Program-made: the position numbers and the translations under genes | Shown here: one piece after another, positions 34,978 to 45,284 of the stretch | Layout: every line of letters starts with the position of its first letter | Numbering within the stretch: the first letter of the stretch is position 1 | The notes under the pieces: model-generated | Told to the model about the DNA's origin: nothing | Database searches by the model: none | Seen by the model: only the letters and a program-made list of their open reading frames with translations | Assembly: GCF_050003625.1 (NCBI RefSeq) | Contig: NC_134398.1 | Span: 197,477,700 to 197,541,699 of the forward strand | DNA length: 64,000 bases | Source: Haematobia irritans | Taxonomy: Eukaryota; Arthropoda; Insecta; Diptera; Muscidae | Reading direction: 5' to 3'

Positions 34978-35655
34978 AAATCTGTAGGCTTATATTAACA
35001 CCTTGTACCAAATTTCAACCTGATACGATAATATTTGGTCTTACAGGAAACCCCAGCTATCAAATCTGGATATCGGGGCTATATTTAAAAGGATATATCA
35101 GAGCTTAGTTACAATACCATACGACCTACGCCAACGCACAAAAAAAAATCTGATTCAATAACAAAATTAATTGATCCAATAAATTTTTTATTGAAATGTC
35201 TTCAATCACAGAAATGATAGTATCAATTAACAAATTAATTGAAAGTCAATTAAAAAATAAATTGATCCAATTCAAAAACTAATTGATACTATTAATTATT
35301 TTGATTGATTTTTGTTTTAATTAAACAATTTGTTGAACCAATTAATTTTTATTTTTAAAGTATTTTAATATTTTTTAAAATAATATTTTTTTAAAATTTA
35401 ATAAAAATTTTAATTTGAAAAATTTTCTGTGAATTACAGAAATTTGTGCCAAGTTTTTAGCCGATAGCTTGTTTCGTTCGGAACGTTTGCCTGATTTCCA
35501 CAGACGAATGGACGGATCTAGCGATCGACTCAAAATTTCACCAGGACCAAGAATAAATGCACTTTATTGGGTCTGAGACCAATATCCATGCGTTATAAAC
35601 GGAATGACAAAGTAAGTATAAGTTCCATCCTATAGTGGAGGATATAGAAGCCTTA
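34978..35655 (+). mobile_element. Decayed family A tail interrupted by MITE H
   Basis: One diverged 153-bp unit (CTTGTACCAAATTTCAACCTG), then the tail (CATACGACCTACGCCA | GTGCCAAGTTTTTAGCCG, TTCGTTCGGAACGTTTGCC, ATCGACTCAAAATTTCACC, end CCTATAGTGGAGGATATAG). The bar marks a ~310-bp insertion. Confidence 0.75.
35131..35445. mobile_element. MITE H inserted in family A tail
   Basis: Related to 34256-34440 and rich in AATTAATTGAT motifs. It separates two tail blocks that are contiguous in other family A copies, so it arrived after that element. Confidence 0.7.
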
Positions 35656-35900
35656 TGTACAGAATTTCCTTTTGTGAATTTGATAACAAACTCGGTGAGC
35701 CGGCGGAAACGATAGTAAAATCAGGAAGGGTTTGTTGTATTGTCAACAATTGGACCGCCTGAAGAGAGCTATCGCCAGAGCCAATAGGGTAGGAATAGAG
35801 TTCCATCAGCTCAAGGCCGGCTTCTAGAGCTTATTTGTGAGGTTCTCTGACTACCATCTGCTAGTGTCGGTGGCTAACGATTTGGTTGGTAAAAATTTGC
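35656..35900. other. Unassigned sequence flanking the hAT
   Basis: GC-richer than its surroundings (GAGCCGGCGGAAACG, CGCCTGAAGAGAGCTATCGC). It continues at 37611 after the hAT (TGTCTCAGGGTTTTGCCAG). It may be a piece of an older retroelement; no diagnostic motif was found. Confidence 0.35.
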
Positions 35901-35908
35901 TTCACGAC

Positions 35909-37602
35909 CAGCGTTGCCAGAATTGTTTCACCAAAAACCGCTAGATTTGTCCAAAAAACTAGCCAAAAAAAGCTAAAAAATTTTAAAAAATAGCTAGAAA
36001 AAAAGCTAAATTTTTTTGTATCAAAAGTCACGTTTTTGATTGAAATTTAACAAATTTAAAGGCTTTATTTCACTTTCCATTTCTGTGAGACCGTAAGAAA
36101 ATCTAAGTCATATTAGCTCTGTTTGCGTACTCGATACATTTGGATTACTATCACAAATTTTTACTGGAAGTCCTTCGTTTATATTTCCTAGTAAAAACAT
36201 TTTTCCCAGTAAACTTGCAATTATCAGCTGGTTAATCATCAACAAGTCAAATGTGCGATATATTGCACAATGTCACATAGAACTGCATTCGAAAATATCA
36301 ACATATTTCATTTTAACTGAATTAATGATAAATTCGTGAACGAGTACACTTCTCCTAATATTTCCCAAAAGAATAAAACCCATTCTAACTATCTTGCAAG
36401 TTTATACTGAATACCTTTTATTCAAAAATTTCCCTACAAACCTATTGTTGTCCAATTTTCGTAAATGTAAATCCATTCCTTTAATAAATAGCAGATTTTT
36501 TGATCCTATCACTACGATTTTTTTTTATTGCATATTTTTATGTTAAAAAAATAATACCACATTCAAAACTTTATTATTATTATTTTATTTATTATTATTA
36601 TATTATTTCTATGTTCGGTTCCAAAGATTTTGAACACTAATGATTTTGGTATTGATTCCGAGTCAAATTTGAACTTATCGTTTTTTTCAGCTTTTTATTC
36701 ATGAACTACCACAGTGCTTTAAAAACGTGCTAACGAAAACTTAAATTTCCAAATTCACACTCTAAGTAGAAATTATTCTATGTATACGTTTTTAAAATAA
36801 AATGTTGAAAACCCTCTTCTATTTTTGAGCCCTATTTTGGTTTGTGGTCAAGATACAAAAACTCCACAAATTTAAAGACTATTTCATTAATTTTAAGAAT
36901 TTTGTAGAATTGACCCTAGCCTTCTTTCATGTAAAGATACCCACTTTTAAGTTAAATCAATTAACTATAAGTACAAAACGACTTTATCGGCTTTTGGACA
37001 AGGAAAAAAGTATATATAAGAGAAATTCACAAATGCTATTATAACCAAAATTCGCGTTCGTATTTTAAGGACATGAAATTCACAAATGCTATTATAACCA
37101 AAATTCGCGGACGTATTTTAAGGACATGAAATCTTTGGCCTCACGACAATGTTTTTTAGTGTACAAAGCAATTCACATCTACTATTTTAGTTTAGTAATA
37201 TCATAATAAATTTAGAATATTATAATAACATAAAAAGGATAAACGAGTCAAATGCTAATATTCCTAATAATTTACTGACAGTTTATATAAGGAATTGTAT
37301 GGTAATAGTAGATTTAAAGTTTACGATAACTTTTACGAATACGAGGAAAAAACTTTACAACAAGGTGTATTTGCTCCAAAAATGCCCGGATAATGGCTGG
37401 AATAATTATTAATGCTTCAATTGAGCTTCGAATTATTTCATATTTCAATAGGAACATGTCGAAAATAAAAAAGCCAAAAATAGCTAAAAGGGTCATGAAA
37501 AAAAGCCAGAAAAAAAGCTAAAAGCTAAATGCATTTTTTTCCCGCTAAACGTCTTCAAAAAAAGCCAAATCTAGCGGGAAAAAAGCTAAATTGGCAACGC
37601 TG
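35909..37602. mobile_element. Non-autonomous hAT-like element, 8-bp duplication
   Basis: 1,694 bp flanked by the direct repeat TTCACGAC (35901-35908 and 37603-37610). Inverted termini are CAGCGTTGCCAG and TTGGCAACGCTG. An 8-bp duplication and CAG...CTG ends are hAT features. Subterminal regions carry many GCTAAA/AGCCA motifs near both ends. The interior has no transposase; the frames 36844-37044 and 37314-37496 lack motifs. Confidence 0.9.
36620..37140 (-). mobile_element. Diverged MITE F-like segment within the hAT
   Basis: Shares order with MITE F: GGTTCCAAAGATTTTG, CAGTGCTTTAAAAACGTGC, GAAATTATTCTATGTATACG, AAATAAAATGTTGAAAACCC, GACTATTTCATTAATTTTAA, TTCTTTCATGTAAAGATACC. It is heavily diverged and the CACTG ends are lost. 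Confidence 0.55.
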
Positions 37603-37674
37603 TTCACGACTGTCTCAGGGTTTTGCCAGTACGGATGTGGACTTCAATGAACTTACGACAAGTTATCAAAAATA

Positions 37675-38001
37675 AGTCACATATTAGACTTAAAATAGAT
37701 CATTCCATCGATGATAATTAAAGCCTTAAATTTCATGTAAAAATAATCGATTTCATTCACCTAATATAAGAGAGACTACATTGCGTATGAGTCACGACAA
37801 CTACGCTACAATCGATCATACGCACCGAAGTACCCATGTTGTCGGTCAGTATTTTTCTGGCTTTTGTCCCCAAACATCCCCATTTCAAATTTAAATTCCT
37901 CACAAAAATCCCTAATACATTTTTATTAAGTTTTTTTTTTATGAAAATAAAAAAATATTAATAAAGAAAAAGAAAATGGCTCTGCTGTAGAAAATCAGTA
38001 A
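37675..38001 (+). mobile_element. hAT-like element remnant, left part
   Basis: 37835-38000 matches the element at 57851-58030: AGTATTTTTCTGGCTTTTGTCCCC, CCTCACAAAAATCCC, GGCTCTGCTGTAG. The preceding ~150 bp (CGTATGAGTCACGACAACTACG, ATCATACGCACCGAAGTAC) recurs at 48715-48790. It is interrupted at 38001/38002 by the Helitron and continues at 40076. Confidence 0.65.
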
Positions 38002-40075
38002 TCTATATATAAAATTCAATCTATGTTTGTTTATTTGTTTGTTTGTTTGTTTGTTTGATTGTTTGTTTGTATGTACCGAGTTGGCTCCGAAACGGCCGAT
38101 CCGATTTTCTTGAAACTTTCAGAGATCGTAGGGGGCGTTCATGTGGTGAAAATAGGGTACCTCATTTTTGACACCTGGTCGCGGAGGGGGACCTCCCCTT
38201 TGGCGGACTTTTTGAAAATTGGACCAAAGTTGACCAATTTGCTTGAAATTTTCATTGAAGGTTGGGGTTGGCATCTAGACAAAGATCCGCTACTTTATAT
38301 TTCGATATTTGGAGGTGGAGGGGGACCTCCCCTTTGTTCAACTTTTTTTAAAGTACAGTGAAAAAATTAAATTTCTCTAAATTATCTGATATTTACAGAG
38401 AACATGCGGTGAGGTTATGGAATTAATATGGGGTACCTGATGATTTCATATGTGGACGGGGGAGGTCCCCCCCCCCCCCCCTTGCCCTACTTTTTGAAAC
38501 TTGGAACAAAATTATGCGATTTGCTTGAAATTTTCATAGAATGTTGGGGTTGACATCTAGACAAAAATCTGCTACATTATTTTTCGATATTTGGTCGGGG
38601 AGGGGCGCCACCCCTTTGCCCGACTTTTTTTTAAAGTACAGTGAAAACAAAACTAAACTCCCCCGACTGAAATTTTACGGAACAAATGGGTGAGGTTATG
38701 AAATTTATATCAGGTTCCAGATTTTTTAATAAAAATAAAAGGGCATAGGGAGACATCCGCTTCTCTTCAGTACATACAGAGAAACAATTAAACTTTACCG
38801 AGTTACTTGAAATGTACAGAGGACTGGGGAGAGGTTACGATATTAATAGTTGATACCTGATTTTGTGATATTTGAATGGAAGAGAGGTCGCCCCTTTAGG
38901 CTTATAATTTGCTTTACATTTTCTGGGACGTTTACAAAAGATACGCTACATCACTTTTCGATATTTGGTCGGGGAGGAGGTCCTCCTCTAAAGCTATAAA
39001 AAAAAATTCTTAAGTTTTCTTGAAATTAACAAAAGCAGTGGGGGAAGGTTATGAACGAAGAGGCAACCTTCCTTGCCCCACACTTGAAGGAAAGTTTCAA
39101 GAATTTTCAGGGAAAGTTAGGGATGCTATTCACTACGGTGTTTGTCGATATTGTATCGGGAAAAGTGACGTCCCTTTAAAACAATAGAGCAAAATTTAAA
39201 CATCTCCGATCTACTTGAAATTTACAGGGAACGTGGGAGGAGGTGATTAAATGTATACATGATTAATGATTAGTAGGTATGTGATTTTTCGATATCTGGT
39301 TGGGGAAGGGGAAAATTGAAATAAACTTTGTCGATTTACTTCGATAGAATTTATAGGGACCATTGAATAGTTTGTGAAATTAATATAGGGTACGTGATAG
39401 TTTGATATCAGGTCGGAGTAGAGCGAAGGTGGGGAGAGGGTTCCCTTTTGTCCGTTTTTTTTTTCTTAAATTGAAAGTAGAGGGTTTTCTGTAAATGGGA
39501 ACTCGATACATAATTTGATGACATATTTTATGCACAGGCTTCTGCCTGACTTCTTTTTAGTAAAGAACTTAATTTTACATGAAATTGGCAGCCAACGTAG
39601 AGGGTGCATCATTTTCCAACATTTTAGCAAATATTAATGTGGTAAAATTTTTTACTACTTTTGCTTTTTCTGATTTATTGGATGGGAAACAGTAATTCTT
39701 TATAAGTTATTATAATGTAGTGCTCAATTTTCAGATATGTTGAGAAGAAGGATACCTTTCCTTGACAAACCACACTTAAAATTCACAAGAAATATAGAAG
39801 ATTGTCCAACTACTTGAATACAGAACATTATTTAAAAAATTTGGAGGAAAGGGTACACCCTCTCCACGACATTTTTTAAGACGAACCGTTTTACATATGC
39901 ATATACGTCGTATTTGTACATATAAACGAAAAAGCACGTAGTCGGATTTGTTTGAAAGAATTCAAATCTTTTCGAATTTGTTTTCAACACGAAGGATATG
40001 GTTGACTAACTTAACGCAAAATATTCCTACAAATACGCTTTGGAAGAAGCAGCGAAGCGGGCCGGGTTGCGCTAG
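38002..40075 (+). mobile_element. Non-autonomous canonical Helitron
   Basis: Begins TCTATATATAAAATTC immediately after A at 38001 and ends GGGTTGCGCTAG immediately before T at 40076, i.e. TC...CTAG between A and T. A GC-rich short-stem hairpin (AGCG...CGCT) lies just inside the 3' end. After the start there is a (GTTT)n run and TACCGAGTTGGCTCCG. The interior has degenerate ~250-280-bp repeats with GGGGACCTCCCCTTTG and GAAATTTTCA motifs. No Rep or helicase is encoded; the frame 38059-38361 is repeat-derived. The uninterrupted host is at about 58010. Confidence 0.88.
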
Positions 40076-40423
40076 TAATATAAAAATTACAAAAAAAAAT
40101 TAAGTAAAAAATTTGTCAAACCAGCTTGCAAGCTGCAATAATATCAAGATTTCGAACCCCCAACACCAAGAGACCGGTGATCATCTTCCAATTGCTTGAG
40201 ATATGGAAATGAGATTTCGTTCACCATCTGCTTATGAACGAAAATTTACTTCTAAATACTCAAGTATTAAAATTGGTTGGTAGATCAATATTAAGGTGAA
40301 TTATCTTCATCATTTCTGTATTTATCGGATATATTGTCCAAATCAGTGATTAACACTGATTACGCGGGCAAAGAGTCTGATATGATTTTGCAATTGTAGA
40401 AAAAATGTCTTGGTACAAATGAG
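40076..40423 (+). mobile_element. hAT-like element remnant, continuation
   Basis: Matches 58020-58205: AATTTGTCAAACCAGC, ATTTCGAACCCC, AAGAGACCGGTGATCATCTTCC, GAACGAAAATTTACTTC, AGTATTAAAATTGGTTGG. The last ~90 bp is unassigned. Confidence 0.65.
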
Positions 40424-40448
40424 TAAAATTTAAACCACCATGGATTGG

Positions 40449-40790
40449 GAGCCACCGTGGTGCAATGGTTAGCATGCCCGCCTTGCATACACAAGGTCAT
40501 GGGTTCGATTCCTTCTTCGATCGAACACCAAAAAGTTTTTCAGCGGTGGATCAAACCTCAGTAATGCTGGTGACATTTCTCAGGGTTTCAAAGCTTCTCT
40601 AACTGGTTTCACTGCAATGTGGAACGCCGTTCGGACTCGGCTGTAAAAAGGAGGTCCCTTCTGATTGAGCTTAATATAGAATCAGGCAGCACGGGCAGTG
40701 ATAAGAGAGAAGTTCACCTACCACATTGGTGGACTGAATAGTCTAAGTGAGCCTGATACATCGGGCTGCCACCTAACCTAACCTAACCTA
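40449..40790 (+). mobile_element. tRNA-derived SINE with (CCTAA)4 tail
   Basis: Starts GGAGCCACCGTGGTGCAATG; box A TGGTGCAATGG is at 40458-40468, box B GGTTCGATTCC at 40502-40512. The ~320-bp body matches the reverse copy at 22846-23175 and ends GGGCTGCCA followed by about four CCTAA units (40772-40790). It splits a family A leader; compared with intact leaders about 16 bp of target is missing and no duplication is visible. Confidence 0.93.
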
Positions 40791-41857
40791 AAGACTGTCA
40801 TCCACAATCGAACCACTTGGGTTGTGGTAATACTTGCTGATGACCTTGCCACTTTAAAACTTCTTAACATCGTTCTCTAAATTGTAAGTTAGTCATACGC
40901 TGTATATATTAGACAAAAAAAAAATCCGTTTAAATACGTATATAATTCAGTTCTTGACCCGGTATATGGTATATAGGGAAGTGTATAAATAATTACCAAT
41001 GGATATGAAGTATTGCGCATAATTTGAGAGCCGAATTGAAATATGGGGTCCCTTTATAAGGGGGCTATACAAAATTACTAACCGATATGGACAAATTTTT
41101 GTGTAATTGGGATAGGTTTTTCTGGGTGCTATATATAACTATAGACCGATATGGACCAATTTGGGCATGGTTGTTAGCGGCCATACACTATCACAATATA
41201 ACAAATTTTAACCGAATCGGATAAATTTGCTCCTCTAACTGGGTCCGGAGGTCAAATCTGGGGATAGGTTTATATGGGGGCTATATATAATTGGACCGAT
41301 ATAGACAAATTTTTGCTTGATTTTTAAAGACTAAATATTTAGACCACGTACTAAATTTCTACCGGATCGGATGAAATTTACTACTCCAAGAGGCTCCGAA
41401 AATCAAATTTGAGGATCGGTTTATATGAAGACTATATATAATTATGGACCGATATGGATAAATTTTGCACAGTTGTTAGGTACCATATACTAAATCCACG
41501 TACCAAATTTCAGCCGGATCGGATGAAATTTGCTTCTCTTAGAGGATCCGCAAGCCAATTCTGGGGATCGGTTTATATGGGGACTATATATAATTATGGA
41601 CCGATGTGGAACAATTTTCGCATGGTTGTTAGAGATCATATGCCAACACCATGTACCAAATTTCAGCCAGATCGGATGAAATATGCTTCTCTTAGAGACT
41701 CCGCAAACCAAATATGGGGGTCCGTTTATAAAGGGTGATACTGTCAAAATTTGGTCAAGGGAAAACGCGTGTAAATCGGTGAAATCGTTTATTTAAAAAA
41801 TCAAATTAAATTTCTTTTTCAAGTTCAATTAGTATAAAATTCAGGAAAAATATTCAG

Positions 41858-43062
41858 TTAGGCTTTCGCGTTTCCAAATCCGAATTGCCGGGCCTCACGC
41901 TTTACACCTGCCCTCAGATTTTGTACAGCCACCTTGTCCACCTTCTTCGCCGCAGAAAGCCAATTTGCCTTGAACTGCTGCTCGTCCCTAGCAGTTTTTA
42001 TACCCTCCACCATAGGATGGGGGGTATAAAACTTAACTTTGTCATTCCGTTTGTAACACATCGAAATATTGCTCTAAGACCCCATAAATTATATTTATTC
42101 TGGGTCGTGGTGAAATTCTGAGTCGATCTGAGCATGTCCGTCCGTCTGTTGAAATCACGCTAACTTCCGAACGAAACAAGCTATTGACTTGAAACTTGGC
42201 ACAAGTAGTTGTTATTGAAGTAGGCCGGATGGTATATCAAATGGACCATATCGGTCCACTTTTACGTATAGCCCCCATATAAACGGACCCCCAAATTTGG
42301 CTTGCGAGGCCCCTCAGAGAAGCAAATTTCATCCAATCCGGCTGAAATTATACCCCGTATGGACTAACTCACAATCTAGAAAACGATGTTAAGAAGTTTT
42401 AAGATACCACAACCCAAGTATTTCGATTGTGGATGACAGTCTTTCGTAGAAGTTTCTACGCAATCCATGGTGAAGGGTACATAAGATTCGGCCTGGCCGA
42501 ACTTACGGCCGTATATACTTGTTTTGGTCTTCTTTAGGTTCCGCTTGACAATAGCCAAGTATTGCTCAATTGGGCGGAGCTCTGGCATGTTGGGAGGGTT
42601 CTTGCCCTTGAGAACCACCTGCACGTTGTTGGCGGCGTACCACTCCATGGCCTTTTTACCGTAATGACAAGATGCCAAATCCGGCCAAAACAGTACGGAA
42701 CAACAGTATTTCTTCAGGAAAGGCAGCAGACGTTTATTCAAACACTCTTTCACGTAAATTTCTTGGTTGACAGTCCCGGAAGCTATGAAAATGCTGCTTT
42801 TCAAGCCACAGGTACAGATGGCTTGCCAAACCAGATATTTATTTGCGAACTTTGACAGTTTTATGTGCTTGAAAATATCTGATACCTTTCCCCTTCCTTT
42901 TGCCGCATAAAACTCCTGTCCCGCAAGCTGCTTGTAGTCGGCTTTGACGTAGGTTTCGTCGTCCATTACCACGCAGTCAAACTTCGTCAGGATCGTCGTG
43001 TACAGCCTCCGGGATCGCGCTTTGGCCATCGTATTTTGTTTATCAACGCGATTTGGAGTCAC
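41858..43062 (-). pseudogene. DD37E transposase, interrupted
   Basis: From 43062 (MTPNRVDKQN) to about 42523 it encodes ~180 residues of catalytic core with MDDETYVK, FWPDLASCHYG and RPIEQY; there are 37 residues between the second D and the E. A family A element then intervenes, and the C-terminal part (DEQQFKANW... VKREARQFGF) resumes at about 41998 and ends near 41864. The N-terminal helix-turn-helix region present in copy 2 is deleted. Open translation continues ~49 codons into the inserted element, so the frame 42376-43062 is a chimera. Confidence 0.9.
41999..42522 (-). mobile_element. Short family A element inside the DD37E transposase
   Basis: Both termini are present in reverse: TATACCCTCCACCATAGGATGG at 41999 and ACGGCCGTATATACTTGTT at the right, with the TTCGGCCTGGCCGAA hairpin near 42490. 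It keeps the tail block, about half of one 153-bp unit and the head, and has no 29-bp array. Comparison with the uninterrupted gene at 60395-60410 places the insertion in an A/T run. Confidence 0.93.
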
Positions 43063-43425
43063 TACCTTCTTGTAAGTCGATAGTCCGGTATTTTGACAAC
43101 TGAAGAGTGAATTCCAAAATCAAAATAGGAGCAACATTCTACACACGCACCTTCAAAATGAGGGGTGTTCAGGTTTTTTAAATGCAAAATTGAAAGAAAT
43201 ACGTCAAGTTTATATTGGCCAAATTTTGACCGTATCACCCTTTATGCTATACGTAATAGTGAACCGATATGGCTCATTTGCAATACCGTCCGACCTACAT
43301 CAATAACAATTACTTATGCCAAGTTTCAAGTCGATAGCTTGTTTCGTTCGGAAGTTAGCGTGATTTCAACAACGGACGGACGGACGGACATGCTTAGGTC
43401 GACTCAGAATTTAACATCCTTTTAT

Positions 43426-45090
43426 ATCGGAAAATAAACCAATACAGTCTGCAGTTTGGGTTTATCAAATGAGCACATGTTTTATAGGATTGACGTGAAA
43501 ATGTATGCCGAATAAGAAATATATTATTTTTCATCAAAATACTTACAATATTTCCTTATTCAATTATGTGCTAATTTGTTCTCTTGGTTATTTAATTTTC
43601 AATTTAATGAAATTTTTCTTTTTTTCTGTGTGTCCAAGGACAACTTCATCTTTGTCTTTGTTTCAAAATCTTAATACTCTGATAATCCCTATAAACCATT
43701 GAGTGGGAAAATTTATTTACCCAAGGCGAACAACGAAGCTTTTGCCATTGTGCAAGGAAACTCTAGAGGTTCATTAGTTGATAATAAAAAAAAAAAAATA
43801 GAAAAACAACAGGGGAAGGAAAACGTCAAGAAGAAAGGGTTAAGGGAAATAATAAAAATTCAAATGCAGTAAAACTTTATCCTTCGAATATATTTTGTGC
43901 GTTCAGTATTAGATATTTCCACACCATAACCATGGAGGGCTAGCAAATTTTGAATTTAAGTTTGCTAAAACACTCTCCTTTCTACTGCGATGATCACTTG
44001 GAAGTTGAAGAACAACTTTTTCTCTTATTGGCCACAAAGGAAGGCACCACTATACCCACAATTAGTGGTTTTTCGATATGAAAGAAAATGCTCCGCCAAT
44101 GGCACTAGGGAGCGGCTAGGGTCACTGAGATATCCTATTGATTTCATATCAGTGGCAAAATTAAAATGTGTAAATTTGTGAAAGAATTTTCTTGTCGCCT
44201 GCTCGAATGTTTTTAAATTGTGGTAATTATAAGTTTCATAAAAGTTTTCTCAGGGATCATTAGGAAGATGAAAAAAAAACACTGAATAAACCAAGAGTGA
44301 GATAATTTGTTTTACATTTTTTTTTTTTTTGTTTTTTCGGTGGAAATGTGATGATTGGTGTTTTATTACTTTTGCAAAAATATTCAGTTTCGAAGAGATG
44401 AAGAAACCAAACCTCATGAAGACGCCAATACAAGTAAGATAATACAAGACCTGAACTTTGATTCTTTAATTTTATTTCATTGATAAGAGAAATTGCATTT
44501 GCAATATTTTAATTTACAATTAATTATTATTCAAGCTTTATGGACAAAGTGATTGCAAGGTTTGAGAACAAAAATTATACAAATGTATAGGTATAATAAT
44601 TTTGGAGCATTTGTGTGTATCGCCTAGATGGAGCATTTTGACACTCAATGGCCTTGGAATGAAATTATGAGTCGGTTTATTTATTTATTTATTCATTATT
44701 TATTACAATTCTAAAAACTGTAATTAACATTAAAGCACTAGCTACAAAGGCTATGGGCTTATGAGTCGATTTAACGATGTCTCTCTGTTAAGTACATCTC
44801 GCAATTTTATTCTGCTCGTCATCAAATTTGATGCAAGCTCTTACCTTGGTTCAAAGGCAATTCATATTGCTTTTGAAAAACGTCGTTGAGGTTTAGATAG
44901 CTAACAAAAATTGAGCCGAAATAAGCACTGAATATTTCTTATTTTTTGGAAAGAGAAGTGATGCAAATTCAGATCGGAAGAAATAAATGTTGCATGGTCT
45001 TATCATATGGAAGAAGACATCTGTTCAAGCATCCACTTCAATGGTTTTCAAAAATTTCTTTAGGATTCCGCAAGATTAAACTTAAACTTA
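43426..45090. other. Unassigned region
   Basis: About 1.66 kb without assignable genes. Short frames at 43505-43702, 43990-44181 and 44250-44447 lack motifs. A TTTA-rich microsatellite at about 44676-44702 is followed by ACATTAAAGCACTAGCTACA, which may be an old retroelement 3' end. Confidence 0.35.
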
Positions 45091-45284
45091 ATATTAAGTA
45101 CCCTCCACCAGGGATAGCGTAGATACTTCTACTAAAGACTGTCGTCCACAATTGAATTACTTGGGTTGCGGTAACACTTGCCGATAGCAAGGTATCTTAA
45201 AACTCCTTCACACCGTCTTCTAAATTGTAAGTTACTTCATACGGGGTATATATTTAACCGATTATACACGTATATAATTCATTT

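Larger units (their letters stand above)
41731..43242 (-). mobile_element. DD37E Tc1/mariner-like element, copy 1
   Basis: Flanked by TA at 41729-41730 and 43243-43244. Inverted termini begin AAGGGTGATACTGTCAAAAT and match the copy at 59579-60664. It lies in the last 153-bp unit of the surrounding family A element, whose intact form reads across the TA. It contains a family A insertion at 41999-42522 and a transposase pseudogene. Confidence 0.93.
40424..43425 (+). mobile_element. Family A element carrying nested SINE and DD37E insertions
   Basis: Element sequence is present at 40424-40448 (ACCACCATGGATTG), 40791-41730 (AAGACTGTCATCCACAATCG, leader, about five 153-bp units) and 43243-43425 (CTATACGTAATAGTGAACCG, TTCGTTCGGAAGTTAGCGTG, GACGGACGGACGG). 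The head hairpin and the final ATGGTGGAGGG end are missing. The insertions are annotated separately. Confidence 0.88.

Noticed and set aside
38059..38361. 100-codon frame as a Helitron protein
   Set aside because: It overlaps degenerate non-coding internal repeats and shows no Rep or helicase motif.
40449..40525. Functional tRNA gene
   Set aside because: A and B boxes are perfect, but the acceptor stem does not close, the anticodon arm is irregular, and the sequence continues into a repeated SINE body.
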